Positions 1 through 10,226 are shown, counted from the first letter of the stretch. The stretch: DNA of 64,000 nucleotides from Parasediminibacterium sp051861445 (GCA_051861445.1 JBHYCS010000011.1:89047-153046), one strand, 5' to 3'. Translations and numbers: made by a program. The notes: generated from the sequence alone by a model not told the origin.

Positions 1-334
1 CCAATACTGTTCCATGTGTAGTAACTAATGCATAATATGCTTCAGGTGTAATCCTACCACCTTTAGCCCATTTTCCTAAAATATCTTCCAACCAAGGAAA
101 AGTAGAATCTGGATAACCTAATTGTAAACGAAACAGTACGCTCATTAAACCACCCAATACAGCCCAAACCATACCAGTGATTAAAAACTGTTTAGCAATC
201 ATTTTGTGATCCATGCTAAACACATACTTCGAAATAAAAGTTTCGTGATGATGATGTTCATGATGATCTGAGTGAGCATCATGATGTCCTAATGCAACAT
301 CTGAATGGGTGTGTAAAACTGCTTCCGTACTCAT
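1..334 (-). CDS. coxA: Cytochrome c oxidase subunit I, N-terminal part
   Basis: This is the first 111 codons of the heme-copper oxidase catalytic subunit; the rest lies beyond the left edge. It would carry the heme a / heme a3-CuB centre in the inner membrane and reduce O2. The ATG is at 334-332. The product begins MSTEAVLHTHSDVALGHHD, continues with a very His-rich stretch (11 His between residues 8 and 30), then SKYVFSMDHKMIAKQF and the first membrane helix. The helix and the WLEDILGKWAKGG / ITPEAYYALVTTHGTVL stretch are typical of CoxA (the TxHGT segment precedes the conserved heme region). It follows coxB by 65 bp on the same strand, as the last visible gene of the act-cox operon. Identity is inferred from the N-terminus and the position after subunit II. 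Confidence 0.9.
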   Translation of the reverse strand, partial: MSTEAVLHTHSDVALGHHDAHSDHHEHHHHETFISKYVFSMDHKMIAKQFLITGMVWAVLGGLMSVLFRLQLGYPDSTFPWLEDILGKWAKGGRITPEAYYALVTTHGTVL

Positions 335-399
335 AGACTAATCTTTAATTCTGTTTGTATAATTAACAATCAACTTGTTTAGAAGTTGAAATTATAACA

Positions 400-1482
400 C
401 TAAATTTTTACAATAGATTTTTGTGCAACTGGTGCTAATGATTTTGCCGTAGTTGGCTTCACAGTGCTATCAGCGGCTGGTTTTGAAACTGCTGGATCTT
501 TCTCTGGAAAAGCGGCATAGTAGTAAGGCTTTTGCTTCGCTAACCAAGCATCATATTCTGCTTGTGTTACAACTTCAATAATTCCCTTCATAGCATAATG
601 GCTGTTACCACACATTTGGTCACAACTAATTTCATATACAAAGTTGGGATTGTTGGTTTTCTCCTTCATTTCCTTAGTTGTGTATTTTGGAGTAAACCAC
701 ATTGTAGTTGGAATACCAGGTACAGCATCCATCTTCATTCTAAAATGAACCAAACCAACGTCATGTATAACATCACGACTACCAATAATTAACTTAACCG
801 GCTTATCTTTTACAACATACATCGTTTGTTCAGTAACGATATCATCTTGAGCCATTTTATCATCCCAAATTAAACCAACACTGTTATTTGAATTATCAAT
901 ATTTTTATAATATTTTTTTCCAAATTCTTTATCTTGACCAGGGTATCTAAATATCCAACCAAATTGTTTTCCAGTTACTTCAATTACCTGTGCATTAGCA
1001 GGAGCTTCACCTGTGAAAGAGAACCAATTACGTAAACCAATTACTACTAAAACGGTTAGAACAATAGCAGGCACAACTGTCCATAACAATTCTAAATTAG
1101 TATTGTGAGGGAAATAGAATACCTTACGATTATCATCTTCCTGATATTTATAAGAAAACCAGAATAATAAGATTTGTGTTGCTACGAATACTAGACCCGT
1201 TACCCATAAAGTAAGCATTAACATTGAGTCAACCTTCTCCCCTTGAACACTAGCAGCTCCCTGAGGGATTAGTGTTTTTGAATAATACAATTCGTTACAA
1301 TACCAAACACCAACTAAACCAAGAACTAAGAAAACAATCATCAAAAAACCGTTGATTTTATTGTTTTGCTTACGACTTTTTTCTTCACCTTTTAAAACAG
1401 AAACATACTCACTTGCTTTTGCAATCTGGAATATGACTACAAAAATCAAAACAATTACTGCAATGGTTAAATACATGGTCAT
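400..1482 (-). CDS. coxB: Cytochrome c oxidase subunit II (CuA)
   Basis: A 360-aa subunit II of an aa3-type oxidase, which receives electrons from cytochrome c at its binuclear CuA site and passes them to subunit I. The CuA ligands are visible: H240 and the C287-DQM-C291-GNS-H295-YA-M298 loop in the periplasmic cupredoxin domain. There are four hydrophobic segments (about residues 5-21, 45-62, 87-108, 130-150), two more at the N-terminus than the canonical two-helix subunit II; such extensions are common in Bacteroidota homologues. The C-terminus is a low-complexity Ala/Pro/Lys tail. It lies between actF and coxA, which points to electron flow from alternative complex III to this oxidase. Confidence 0.95.
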   Translation of the reverse strand: MTMYLTIAVIVLIFVVIFQIAKASEYVSVLKGEEKSRKQNNKINGFLMIVFLVLGLVGVWYCNELYYSKTLIPQGAASVQGEKVDSMLMLTLWVTGLVFVATQILLFWFSYKYQEDDNRKVFYFPHNTNLELLWTVVPAIVLTVLVVIGLRNWFSFTGEAPANAQVIEVTGKQFGWIFRYPGQDKEFGKKYYKNIDNSNNSVGLIWDDKMAQDDIVTEQTMYVVKDKPVKLIIGSRDVIHDVGLVHFRMKMDAVPGIPTTMWFTPKYTTKEMKEKTNNPNFVYEISCDQMCGNSHYAMKGIIEVVTQAEYDAWLAKQKPYYYAAFPEKDPAVSKPAADSTVKPTTAKSLAPVAQKSIVKI

Positions 1483-1553
1483 AATACTTCTAATATTTTT
1501 CTATATAGTAATAATAAACAACTATTTCACAAATAGGTTCTTGAAAGAAAATG

Positions 1554-2783
1554 TTAAGTATGGTGAATAATACTTTCTTTTAAGAATGGATGATATTTAG
1601 GAACTAAAGGCTTGCTAGCTAATGCTTTTGCAACAAAGAAAATCATTAATCCAACGAATAAGCTTAAAATTCCGAAATCTAACCAGCCTAAGGTAACGTG
1701 TTCCTTGCTCAATGATCCCATTACCATTTGGTAAAAATCAATCCAGTGACCAAAGATAATTAACACCGCCATGAAAGTTAATAATGTATAATTTCTCTTC
1801 GCAGAACGTTTCATTAAAATCAACAAAGGACACAAGAAATTAATAATTAAGTTTAGAAAGAATATTCCTTTGTATGGTCCTTGAACTCTATGTTTGAAAT
1901 AAACAGTTTCTTCAGGAATATTGGCATACCAAATAAGCATATATTGAGAAAACCATAAGTACGTCCAGAAAATTGAAAACGCAAACATAAATTTTCCGAT
2001 ATCATGTAAATGTTCTTGGTTCACATATTCTAAGTAACCTTTATTTTTTAAGAAAATTACCCATAATGCTATTAAACTCATACCACTAACAAAAGAACTT
2101 GCAAAAGTGTACCAGCTATACATTGTACTGTACCAATGAGCGTCAATACTCATCATCCATAACCAAGGAATAGTAGAACCTACAGTTAGTCCAAACCAAC
2201 CTAAAAACATTGAACCTGTTACAGTGTTTTTCCAAATAAATGCTGCTCCTGACTCATTATTAAATGGTTGAGCATCAGCCTCACTACTTAGCTTACGCAT
2301 TCTTTGGCCTAACAAACTCCACAAACCAATAGCAAGTGTAGTCCAAATAACAAAGAATTTAATATTCAAAAAGCCAGATTTACCTTTTAAAATCGGATCA
2401 GCTTCAACAGCTTCATGATCCAACCAATGATAAATATGATGTTGGTGAGAAAAAACTACATACAATAAAACAACTAAAGTTATTCCACCGAAAATTGGAA
2501 CCATTGTAGAAATTGCCTCAGGAATACGACGAAAAGTTTGTTGCCAACCTCCCATTGCTAATGTTGTAACACATATAAAAAACATACTTGCATTACAAAC
2601 CAAAGTCCAAAATATAGTATTATACATTAAAGTACCGATAAAAGCGGTTTGCTCGTGTTCATCTTTACTCATGCCTTTTGTAACAAAGCCAATAATTAAC
2701 GCCACTAAACCAATGCCAATCAATGCCATTGACCAGGTTTTTAGCTTAGAAGGGATTTCAAATTGATCTTTAATAGATGCCAT
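1554..2783 (-). CDS. actF: Alternative complex III subunit ActF
   Basis: A 409-aa polytopic membrane protein with about ten hydrophobic helices, the second NrfD/PsrC-like integral subunit of alternative complex III (quinol:cytochrome c oxidoreductase). It starts MASIKDQFEIPSKLKTWS and contains SHQHHIYHWLDHEAVEADP and a WLWMMSIDAHWYSTMYSWY segment typical of ActF. In the known complexes ActC and ActF form the membrane arm and are proposed to conduct protons. Its order after actE and before coxB is the usual Bacteroidota arrangement. Assignment as F rather than C rests on length, order and the presence of a clear ActC upstream. Confidence 0.9.
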   Translation of the reverse strand: MASIKDQFEIPSKLKTWSMALIGIGLVALIIGFVTKGMSKDEHEQTAFIGTLMYNTIFWTLVCNASMFFICVTTLAMGGWQQTFRRIPEAISTMVPIFGGITLVVLLYVVFSHQHHIYHWLDHEAVEADPILKGKSGFLNIKFFVIWTTLAIGLWSLLGQRMRKLSSEADAQPFNNESGAAFIWKNTVTGSMFLGWFGLTVGSTIPWLWMMSIDAHWYSTMYSWYTFASSFVSGMSLIALWVIFLKNKGYLEYVNQEHLHDIGKFMFAFSIFWTYLWFSQYMLIWYANIPEETVYFKHRVQGPYKGIFFLNLIINFLCPLLILMKRSAKRNYTLLTFMAVLIIFGHWIDFYQMVMGSLSKEHVTLGWLDFGILSLFVGLMIFFVAKALASKPLVPKYHPFLKESIIHHT

Positions 2784-2839
2784 TGTTGTTTATTTAAGTC
2801 AGTGGAATTTTACACCGATATTGTTAAAAAGATTGAATT

Positions 2840-3469
2840 TTATTTAGCAGCTACAGCTGTTGTTGGAGCTGGAGTGGCTGGTTTATTCTTTTGTTGCTTC
2901 AATTTAATGTATTTAATCACCATCCAACGTTGCTTACGACTAAGTTGTGATGCATAACTACCCATCAAGTTCTTGCCATAAGCTACAGAATAAAACATTT
3001 GACCATCAGGCATAGCTTCATATTTGGCATCTCCAACTAAAGTAGCAGGTTTTGCTGCGTAAGGACCATCACCACCTTTGTACAAAGGTCCGTTACCATC
3101 AAGATTTTTTCCATGACAAATACCGCAATTAATTAAATACAAGCGTTCTGCTTCTGTAAAATCTTTAGTAGTTAAACTATCATAAGGATTTTTAACTTGC
3201 TTAGAAAGAATGTAATTTGTTGTGTCACCTGGAGCATCTTGTGGAATATGAAATGGCATATCTTGTCCACGAGCTATTGTTCCAGTTACAGGCTTGCTTG
3301 TATAATGAATACCTTGTGCCTCAAGGTTGCTATGATCTGCATAAGATTCATATGCTCTACTGTATGCCATATCTGGCATGTAAATATCACCTGGTTTACG
3401 CTTAACGTCGCTACAGCTTACTATAATTGCACCTGCACAAACAAAAGCTATGATCGATAATTTCTTCAT
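2840..3469 (-). CDS. actE: Alternative complex III subunit ActE, mono-heme cytochrome c lipoprotein
   Basis: A 209-aa periplasmic mono-heme cytochrome c. The ATG at 3469 was preferred over an upstream TTG (3490) because it gives the signal MKKLSIIAFVCAGAIIVSC with lipobox IVSC (C19) and does not overlap actD. The heme site is CGICH (in LINCGICHGKNLDGNGP), and the axial Met probably lies in the following GKNLMGSYAS stretch. The C-terminal tail is Lys/Pro/Ala-rich. In the act cluster the ActE cytochrome is placed to pass electrons from the ActA hemes to the oxidase. It sits 13 bp after the actD stop and 56 bp before actF. Confidence 0.92.
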   Translation of the reverse strand: MKKLSIIAFVCAGAIIVSCSDVKRKPGDIYMPDMAYSRAYESYADHSNLEAQGIHYTSKPVTGTIARGQDMPFHIPQDAPGDTTNYILSKQVKNPYDSLTTKDFTEAERLYLINCGICHGKNLDGNGPLYKGGDGPYAAKPATLVGDAKYEAMPDGQMFYSVAYGKNLMGSYASQLSRKQRWMVIKYIKLKQQKNKPATPAPTTAVAAK

Positions 3470-3482
3470 TGTATATAGATTA

Positions 3483-4073
3483 TTAAGCAACTACTACTTC
3501 TTTGTTTTCAAAAGGCATTTCATTTTTGTCGTAACGACCAATCCACCAACCTTCTTCAGCAACTTGAACATTTGTTTCAAGTGCACCAGCATTCGATAAA
3601 AAAGATTGTAGATCGTCTGTATTTGTTTTTTCAGTACACTCAATTACCATTACAAACATATCATCAGTTGCTCTTGCATGAAAATGATGTTTTTTAACAA
3701 ACGGTGCTAATTGACATAAGTAGCAAAAAGTAAGTACCATTCCTACAGCTGCAAATAATACCGTTAATTCAAACATGATTGGAATCCATGCTGGCAGTGC
3801 AAAATGCGGTTTACCACCAATATTAAGCGGCCAATCTCTTGTAAAAATCCACGAAATACAACTAATTGCAGTTGTTGTTCCAGTAATACCATAGATAAAA
3901 CCTGCTGTATGCAAACTTGTTTCACGTAAACCCATTGCATGATCTAAACCATGCACTGCAAAAGGGGTGTAAACATCATGAATTTTGTATCCAGCTGTAC
4001 GAACTTTTTTAACGGCAGGAAACAAAACATCCTCATCGTTAAAACAACCTACTACGAATTTCTTTTTTGCCAT
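3483..4073 (-). CDS. actD: Alternative complex III subunit ActD (DUF3341)
   Basis: A 196-aa protein starting MAKKKFVVGCFNDEDVLFP, the characteristic DUF3341 opening, with an N-terminal soluble domain and two transmembrane helices (about residues 58-78 and 97-121) followed by a cytoplasmic C-terminal domain. ActD is a structural membrane subunit of alternative complex III with no cofactor. It lies between actC and actE with short gaps (54 bp and 13 bp), so it is co-transcribed with them. Confidence 0.93.
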   Translation of the reverse strand: MAKKKFVVGCFNDEDVLFPAVKKVRTAGYKIHDVYTPFAVHGLDHAMGLRETSLHTAGFIYGITGTTTAISCISWIFTRDWPLNIGGKPHFALPAWIPIMFELTVLFAAVGMVLTFCYLCQLAPFVKKHHFHARATDDMFVMVIECTEKTNTDDLQSFLSNAGALETNVQVAEEGWWIGRYDKNEMPFENKEVVVA

Positions 4074-4127
4074 ATCTAAATACCCTAAGGGCAGTTATTT
4101 TTAATAATTATTGTTTTCAAAGCTGAA

Positions 4128-5567
4128 TTAGTGTGCGTATTCGTGAACAAATTCCTCTAAAGGTTTTTGCTCTACAACACCCATTTTTTCTTTATAATTA
4201 TCACCCGTTGTTTTCAATACATATTTAATTTCTGCAACAGCAATTACAGGGAAGTATTTTGCAAATAAGAAGAAACATGTAAAGAATAAGCCGAAAGTAC
4301 CCAAATAGAAACCAATTTCATAAACACTTGGACTGTAATAAACACTCCAAGATGATGGTAAATAATCTCTGTATAATGAGGTAACAATAATTACAAAACG
4401 TTCAAACCACATACCTATATTTACAATAACACTCATGAAGAATGTAACGAAAAGATTTCTTCTCATTTTTCTAAACCAGAAAATTTGTGGGCTTAAAACG
4501 TTACATGCCATCATTCCCCAATAGCTCCAACCATATGGACTAAACAAATAGGCACGGCTATACCAGAATGTATATCCTTCATATTTATTTTGGCTATACC
4601 AACCCATAAATAATTCTGTCAAATATGCAATACCTACAATTGAACCTGTTAAAACAATTACTTTATTCATCGCTTCAATGTGACCTAAAGTAATGTAGTC
4701 TTCCAAACCGAATACTTTTCTAACAATCAACATTAACGACTGTACCATTGCAAAACCAGAGAAAATGGCTCCAGCTACGAAATATGGAGGGAAAATGGTT
4801 GTGTGCCAACCTGGAATTACAGAAGTAGCAAAGTCAAAAGATACGATTGTGTGTACAGAAAGTACCAATGGAGTAGATAAACCTGCTAATACCAATGAAA
4901 GACTTTCATGTCTTTGCCAATGTTTAGTGCTGCCAGTCCAGCCAAATGCTGCAATACCGTATAGATGCTTACGCAATTTAGTTTTTGCTCTATCTCTTAC
5001 TGTAGCGAAATCAGGTATTAAACCAGAATACCAGAATAATAATGAAACAGTAAAGTAAGTAGAAATTGCAAATACATCCCACAACAATGGAGAATTAAAA
5101 TTCACCCACAAAGGACCACGACTATTTGGATAAGGTAACACAAAAAATGCCATCCAAACACGACCCATGTGGAAAATTGGAAACTGACCAGCACACATTA
5201 CAGCGAAAATAGTCATCGCTTCAGCAGCTCTGTTTACACCAGTTCTCCAACCTTGACGAAATAATAATAAGATGGCAGAGATTAATGTACCAGCATGACC
5301 AATACCCACCCACCAAACGAAGTTGGTGATATCCCAACCCCAACCAATGGTTTTATTTAAATTCCATTGTCCAATACCATAAGTAACCTCACGATATACA
5401 CTGTATACACCAAACATTAATAATGCTACTGCTATGTAAAAACCAACGTACCACAATTTGGTAGGTTTAGCTTCAATAGGGCGTAGAATATCCTCCGTAA
5501 CTTGGTGGTAATCTTTATTACCCGTAACTAACGGTTCTCTCAGCTGTGATTCGTACTTTAAATGCAT
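4128..5567 (-). CDS. actC: Alternative complex III subunit ActC (NrfD-like quinol-binding subunit)
   Basis: A 479-aa NrfD/PsrC-family integral membrane subunit with about ten helices. In solved alternative complex III structures ActC carries the menaquinol site and hands electrons to the iron-sulfur clusters of ActB. Recognisable segments are VWWVGIGHAGTLISAILLLF, WRTGVNRAAEAMTIFAVMCA, VLPYPNSRGPLWVNFNSPL and SFDFATSVIPGWHTTIFPPY, which match ActC homologues as I know them. The gene starts ATG at 5567, 101 bp after actB, and is followed by actD. Confidence 0.95.
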   Translation of the reverse strand: MHLKYESQLREPLVTGNKDYHQVTEDILRPIEAKPTKLWYVGFYIAVALLMFGVYSVYREVTYGIGQWNLNKTIGWGWDITNFVWWVGIGHAGTLISAILLLFRQGWRTGVNRAAEAMTIFAVMCAGQFPIFHMGRVWMAFFVLPYPNSRGPLWVNFNSPLLWDVFAISTYFTVSLLFWYSGLIPDFATVRDRAKTKLRKHLYGIAAFGWTGSTKHWQRHESLSLVLAGLSTPLVLSVHTIVSFDFATSVIPGWHTTIFPPYFVAGAIFSGFAMVQSLMLIVRKVFGLEDYITLGHIEAMNKVIVLTGSIVGIAYLTELFMGWYSQNKYEGYTFWYSRAYLFSPYGWSYWGMMACNVLSPQIFWFRKMRRNLFVTFFMSVIVNIGMWFERFVIIVTSLYRDYLPSSWSVYYSPSVYEIGFYLGTFGLFFTCFFLFAKYFPVIAVAEIKYVLKTTGDNYKEKMGVVEQKPLEEFVHEYAH

Positions 5568-5668
5568 CTGTATCTAATTATTGAGTAATAATACGCTACG
5601 TACTATTACAGTTTTAAGTTGATTACTATCTATCAAAAAATGGATAAATTTTAAGATATTCCTAACGA

Positions 5669-8600
5669 TTATCCGTGTTGTTCTGCTGCTTTTGCATCTT
5701 TCTTCTCTGCACCATGATGAGCAACTTCTTCTTCAATATTTCTTACTTTGGCTAAATAAGTAACATTTGGAAGAACGTGAATTTGCTCTAATGATAAGAA
5801 TAAGCGATTTGGATTTTCTGCTCTATGTGCAGAAACTGCACTCTTAGAATCGTTCGCATTTCCAAAAATAATTGCATTTGCAGCACAAGCTTGTTGACAA
5901 GCAACTTTCAAGTCGCTATCAACCATTGGACGACTATCTTTTTTAGCTGCTAATTTAGCTGATTGTAAACGCTGAACGCAGAAAGAACATTTTTCAATTA
6001 CACCTCTTGAACGAACGGTAACATCTGGATTTAACACCATTCTAGTTAAGTCATCGTTCATATTCAAAACAACATCATTTAAGACACCCTCTTGATTATC
6101 AGGGAAACTATCAGCACCTGCATAATCAGCCCAGTTAAAACGACGTACTTTATAAGGACAGTTGTTTGCACAATATCTTGTACCAATACAACGGTTATAA
6201 GTCATTTGGTTTAATCCCTCACTGCTGTGATTTGTTGCAGCTACTGGACAAACATTCTCACAAGGTGCATTATCACAATGTTGACACATCAATGGCTGGA
6301 AAACAACTTTAGGATTGTCTAAATCTTCTCCACTATAATATCTATCAATACGCAACCAATGCATTTCATGACCTCGTAAAACCTCAGGTTTACCTACAAC
6401 AGAAACGTTATTTTCAGCATTACAAGCAACTACACAAGCTCCACAGCCAAAGCAGCTATTTAAATCAATACTCATTCCCCACTTAATACCTGGTCTATCA
6501 AAAACAGGATATATTGTTCCTTGTTTTTCAAAATTCTCTAAACCACCGTAAGGTTTTAATTCTTTTTCTCTTTCTTCACGAATTTCAGTTGGATGATGTT
6601 TGAATGCAGCCAAACTTAATTCTTTCATTACCTCGGTACGATTACCTTGACTTGTATTGTATAAGTTATGTGTTTGAGTAAGTGCTACTGGATATTTTGA
6701 ACCTGTATCTGTTAATGTTACATCTGCTACAGAGAAAGAAACAGTACCATTAACTAAAGATGCAAATGGAAAAGCATTGGCACCAAGTGGAGTTCCTTCA
6801 TCACTTGTTGCAGATTTACCTAATTCCTTTACTCTTCCATACCCTAGTGCAATACCAACAGTATTTGGATGCGTTCCTGGAATAATTAAAGTTGGCAACT
6901 TAACAGTAACACCATTTGCAGATTTGATTTCAACCACATGTTTTGGAGGTTGAACTTCATAAGCGTCGGCTTGCCCACCATTAGTTAAGTCTATTTTCAA
7001 TAAACTTTTAGCCATAGCAGGTGAAACAATTAAGTAGTTGTCCCATGTTGCTTTAGAAACTGGATCTGGTAATTCTTGTAACCAAGGATTTGCAGTTCCT
7101 TGACCAGCACCGATACCAACTTTTTGGTATAAAACCAATTCTGTACCAGTAACTTTTTTAGAAGCATCAATAGTAGCAAGAGCAGAAGCTAATGCACTAG
7201 CATTGAAAGAAGCAGCAGAAACAGTTGTTGTAGCAATTGTAGAGAAAATACCATCTTGCAATACCTTATCCCAACCAGCTTCACCACCAACTTTTACACT
7301 CCAATATGATTTTAAGAATCCTAAATAATCTACAGTAGAACCAGACCATTTTAACAAGCTATCTTGCCATTGACGCGTTTTGAACAATGGATAAATAGTT
7401 GGTTGTATAAAAGAATAGTATCCTGATTTTAATTCAGCATCTCCCCAACTTTCCAAATAATGATGATCAGGTAAAACAAACTTACAAAGCTGAGTGGTTT
7501 CGTCTGCTTTCGGATTGAAAGAAACAGTCAATTTTACCTTCTTGAGCCCTTCAACAAATTGCTTACTATTCACCCAACTGTATGCAGGATTAGCTCCGTA
7601 AACAAATAGACCACCAATTTTACCAGCATTCATATCTGCTACTAACTGTGTAAAATCAGCGTCGATACCTTGTTTTGTATAATCTAAAACAGACCAATCA
7701 ATTGTATTTCCACCAGCAGCTAAAGCTTCATTAATTGCATTTACTACTACTTGTATATTTACATCGTTGCTTCCACAAACAACTAATGATGCTCCTTTAG
7801 TTTCAACCAATGCTTTTGCTGCCGCATTGATTCCTTTTTTTAATTTTTCGTCTGTGATGTTTTTTATTGGCTGACCGTTAATTGCAGCTAATAAACCAGC
7901 TACCACAAAACCTGTTTCTGATGGACGATGAAGAAAACGTTCATCAGCATTACTACCAGTAAGACTTGCTACAGTTTCGAACTGTATGTGCTTACTCATA
8001 GTAGGATTTTTCTCATTTATTTTTTTACCGCTTGCATATTGAGTGCTGTATTCAACAGGATTTAACCAAGTTCCTAAGAAATCTGCACCAATACTTACAA
8101 TGGTTTTTGCTTTGTCGAATTTATATGATGGAATCGCTTTTTTACCGTAAGAAATTTCATTTGCTAATAATAATCCACTATATGAAACTGCATCATAAGT
8201 AACATGTCTGCTACCAGGATATTTTGCTAAAAATTGTGCAACCACATCTTTTGTTGATGGAGAAATTACAGTGCTGGTAACAATAACAACAGGTGCACCA
8301 CCTAAACTTGCTAATGAAGATGCAATGGCTTTATCCGCTGCTTCAAAAGTTACTTCTTTACCATCGATAGTAGGGTAACGCAAACGAGCTGTATCATATA
8401 AATCTAATACAGACGCTTGCACTCTTGCAGATGTACCACCTTTTGTAAATATATTTAAATCGTTACCTTCAATTTTAATGGGTCTACCGTCTCTTACTTT
8501 GGCTAAAACGCTTACTGCATCACCATCTTGAACATAAGTAGTAGCATAATAATTGGCTATACCTGGTACAATTTCTTCTGGCTTATTTGCAAATGGAATT

Positions 8601-8818
8601 GCTTTTTTTACAGGCATTTCACAACTAGCAGCTACTGCAGCAGCGGCTGTACTAAAACCTAAGTATTTCAAGAAATCTCTACGTGGAGTTCTTGCATCTA
8701 ACAAACCTTTATCATCAGACACAACAGGTAAATCTTCTTGAAACTCATCGTTAACTGAATGCTTATAAGCATCAGAATTATTCAATTCCCCAAAACTTTG
8801 CCAATGCTTTTTACTCAT
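5669..8818 (-). CDS. actB: Alternative complex III subunit ActB, fused molybdopterin-oxidoreductase-like and ferredoxin domains
   Basis: A 1049-aa periplasmic iron-sulfur subunit. The N-terminus has a Tat-like motif followed by a possible lipobox cysteine (RRDFLKYLGFSTAAAAVAAS then C). Residues ~60-740 resemble the complex iron-sulfur molybdoenzyme catalytic fold, which in ActB carries no molybdenum cofactor. The C-terminal ~250 residues form a four-cluster ferredoxin: CFGCGACVVAC, CQHCDNAPCENVCP, CIGTRYCANNCPYKVRRFNW, and CSFC paired with a later CQQAC. Some B homologues are split into two polypeptides; here both parts are fused, as usual in Bacteroidota. It lies between actA (78 bp upstream) and actC. 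Confidence 0.96.
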   Translation of the reverse strand: MSKKHWQSFGELNNSDAYKHSVNDEFQEDLPVVSDDKGLLDARTPRRDFLKYLGFSTAAAAVAASCEMPVKKAIPFANKPEEIVPGIANYYATTYVQDGDAVSVLAKVRDGRPIKIEGNDLNIFTKGGTSARVQASVLDLYDTARLRYPTIDGKEVTFEAADKAIASSLASLGGAPVVIVTSTVISPSTKDVVAQFLAKYPGSRHVTYDAVSYSGLLLANEISYGKKAIPSYKFDKAKTIVSIGADFLGTWLNPVEYSTQYASGKKINEKNPTMSKHIQFETVASLTGSNADERFLHRPSETGFVVAGLLAAINGQPIKNITDEKLKKGINAAAKALVETKGASLVVCGSNDVNIQVVVNAINEALAAGGNTIDWSVLDYTKQGIDADFTQLVADMNAGKIGGLFVYGANPAYSWVNSKQFVEGLKKVKLTVSFNPKADETTQLCKFVLPDHHYLESWGDAELKSGYYSFIQPTIYPLFKTRQWQDSLLKWSGSTVDYLGFLKSYWSVKVGGEAGWDKVLQDGIFSTIATTTVSAASFNASALASALATIDASKKVTGTELVLYQKVGIGAGQGTANPWLQELPDPVSKATWDNYLIVSPAMAKSLLKIDLTNGGQADAYEVQPPKHVVEIKSANGVTVKLPTLIIPGTHPNTVGIALGYGRVKELGKSATSDEGTPLGANAFPFASLVNGTVSFSVADVTLTDTGSKYPVALTQTHNLYNTSQGNRTEVMKELSLAAFKHHPTEIREEREKELKPYGGLENFEKQGTIYPVFDRPGIKWGMSIDLNSCFGCGACVVACNAENNVSVVGKPEVLRGHEMHWLRIDRYYSGEDLDNPKVVFQPLMCQHCDNAPCENVCPVAATNHSSEGLNQMTYNRCIGTRYCANNCPYKVRRFNWADYAGADSFPDNQEGVLNDVVLNMNDDLTRMVLNPDVTVRSRGVIEKCSFCVQRLQSAKLAAKKDSRPMVDSDLKVACQQACAANAIIFGNANDSKSAVSAHRAENPNRLFLSLEQIHVLPNVTYLAKVRNIEEEVAHHGAEKKDAKAAEQHG

Positions 8819-8896
8819 AATCTTTAGTGTGATAATTTGCTAATTAGCTCAATTGCCTTATAAGAACCTATACAAATTTGTAAATGAATTTAAAAC

Positions 8897-10156
8897 TTAG
8901 TAGTGACATTTTTGACACTCAGTACCACCAATTTTCTCAACAGTAACACCTTTTGTGCTATCCATTTTTCCAGATTTTAAATCTGCATGGTATTTTTCAT
9001 AAATACTATAGAAACCATTTCCTTTAAAATCTACTTTAGTTTCTCTGTGACAGTTAATACACCAACCCATACTTAAATCTGAATGCTGTTTTACCTCACC
9101 CATATTGGTAATATCACCATGACAAGTTTGACATTGTTGTTTACCTGCAACTACGTGTTGAGCATGATTGAAATAAACGTGGTCAGGTAAATTGTGTATA
9201 CGAACCCATTCAATTGGTTTAGCCTTTGAAGGATCCCAAGGTTTACCTTCTTCGAAACCAGCGTATTTATATAATTTCTTAATTTCTGCTGTACCATTTA
9301 CTTCCTCTCCATCTTCATTAATGATTTTTTCGCCTTTATACTCATTGATTGCCATGTGACAGTTCATACAAACGTTTACAGATGGTAAGGTTGCTTGTTT
9401 ACCTTGATAAACACCAATATGACAATATTGACAATTGATTTGATTGATACCAGCATGTACCTTGTGTGAATAATAAATAGGTTGCTCAGGCTGATAATCT
9501 TTACTTCTTCCGTAGTTAATTGCACCTTTTGTGGTGTAATAACCACCAACAATAAATAATAATACAACACCCATAGCAATGTAAGATTTGTTTTTCCAAA
9601 ATGCCACAGGCTCAGGAGAAAGAATACCATCTTTATCGTCGGCTAATTTTTTAAGATTGCTATTAACTTGTAATAAAATTAAAGCAACAACTGCAAGAAT
9701 TAATGTAAGAATTCCGAATAATAAAGAATTATCGCTTTCATCTGCCTTTGCCGTAGAATCTCCACCTGCAACCGATGGAACAGCAGTAGCAGCTTTTGCA
9801 GCTGTATTAATATATCCAATAATCGCCGCTATTTCTCCATCTGTTAAGCCAGGAAATGCGTTCATAGCAACTTTATTGTATTCATTATACAAATTGTTTG
9901 CATAAGCATCGCCTGTTTTCAAAAATGCAGCACTATTTCTAATCCATGCATACAATTTTGTTTTGTCAGGCCAACGTTCTTCTACACCTGCAAGTGCTGG
10001 ACCAGTTAACTTTTTATTTACAGCATGACAAGAAGCACAGTTTTGAGAGAAAAGTGCCTTACCATCTTGTGCCTGAACTGTATTTGAAAAAGAAATCGCC
10101 AATACTACCATTGACGCAACCCAAAACCTTCTAAAAAATCTTAAATGAGATGCCAT
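8897..10156 (-). CDS. actA: Alternative complex III subunit ActA, fused mono-heme and penta-heme cytochrome c
   Basis: A 419-aa multiheme cytochrome, first gene of the act-cox operon. Six CXXCH sites are visible: CASCH near residue 40 in a class I cytochrome domain fused at the N-terminus, then CQYCH, CMNCH, CQTCH, CINCH and CQKCH in the penta-heme ActA part. A signal peptide (RRFWVASMVVLAISFSNTVQ) precedes the first domain and a membrane anchor (LLFGILTLILAVVALILLQV) separates the two. The ATG at 10156 was preferred over a GTG two codons upstream. The additional class I domain is a common Bacteroidota variant and would be a built-in electron exit. A promoter-like -7 element lies at 10227-10234. 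Confidence 0.95.
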   Translation of the reverse strand: MASHLRFFRRFWVASMVVLAISFSNTVQAQDGKALFSQNCASCHAVNKKLTGPALAGVEERWPDKTKLYAWIRNSAAFLKTGDAYANNLYNEYNKVAMNAFPGLTDGEIAAIIGYINTAAKAATAVPSVAGGDSTAKADESDNSLLFGILTLILAVVALILLQVNSNLKKLADDKDGILSPEPVAFWKNKSYIAMGVVLLFIVGGYYTTKGAINYGRSKDYQPEQPIYYSHKVHAGINQINCQYCHIGVYQGKQATLPSVNVCMNCHMAINEYKGEKIINEDGEEVNGTAEIKKLYKYAGFEEGKPWDPSKAKPIEWVRIHNLPDHVYFNHAQHVVAGKQQCQTCHGDITNMGEVKQHSDLSMGWCINCHRETKVDFKGNGFYSIYEKYHADLKSGKMDSTKGVTVEKIGGTECQKCHY

Positions 10157-10226
10157 ATTCACATTCTATTGTTTCAGTTGTGGAGAAATATCCTAACGAG
10201 GTTGCAAAAATATGACACGAGAGTGA

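Noticed and set aside
3470..3490. TTG start of ActE seven codons upstream
   Set aside because: It would overlap actD and put polar residues before the signal peptide; the ATG at 3469 fits the lipoprotein signal.
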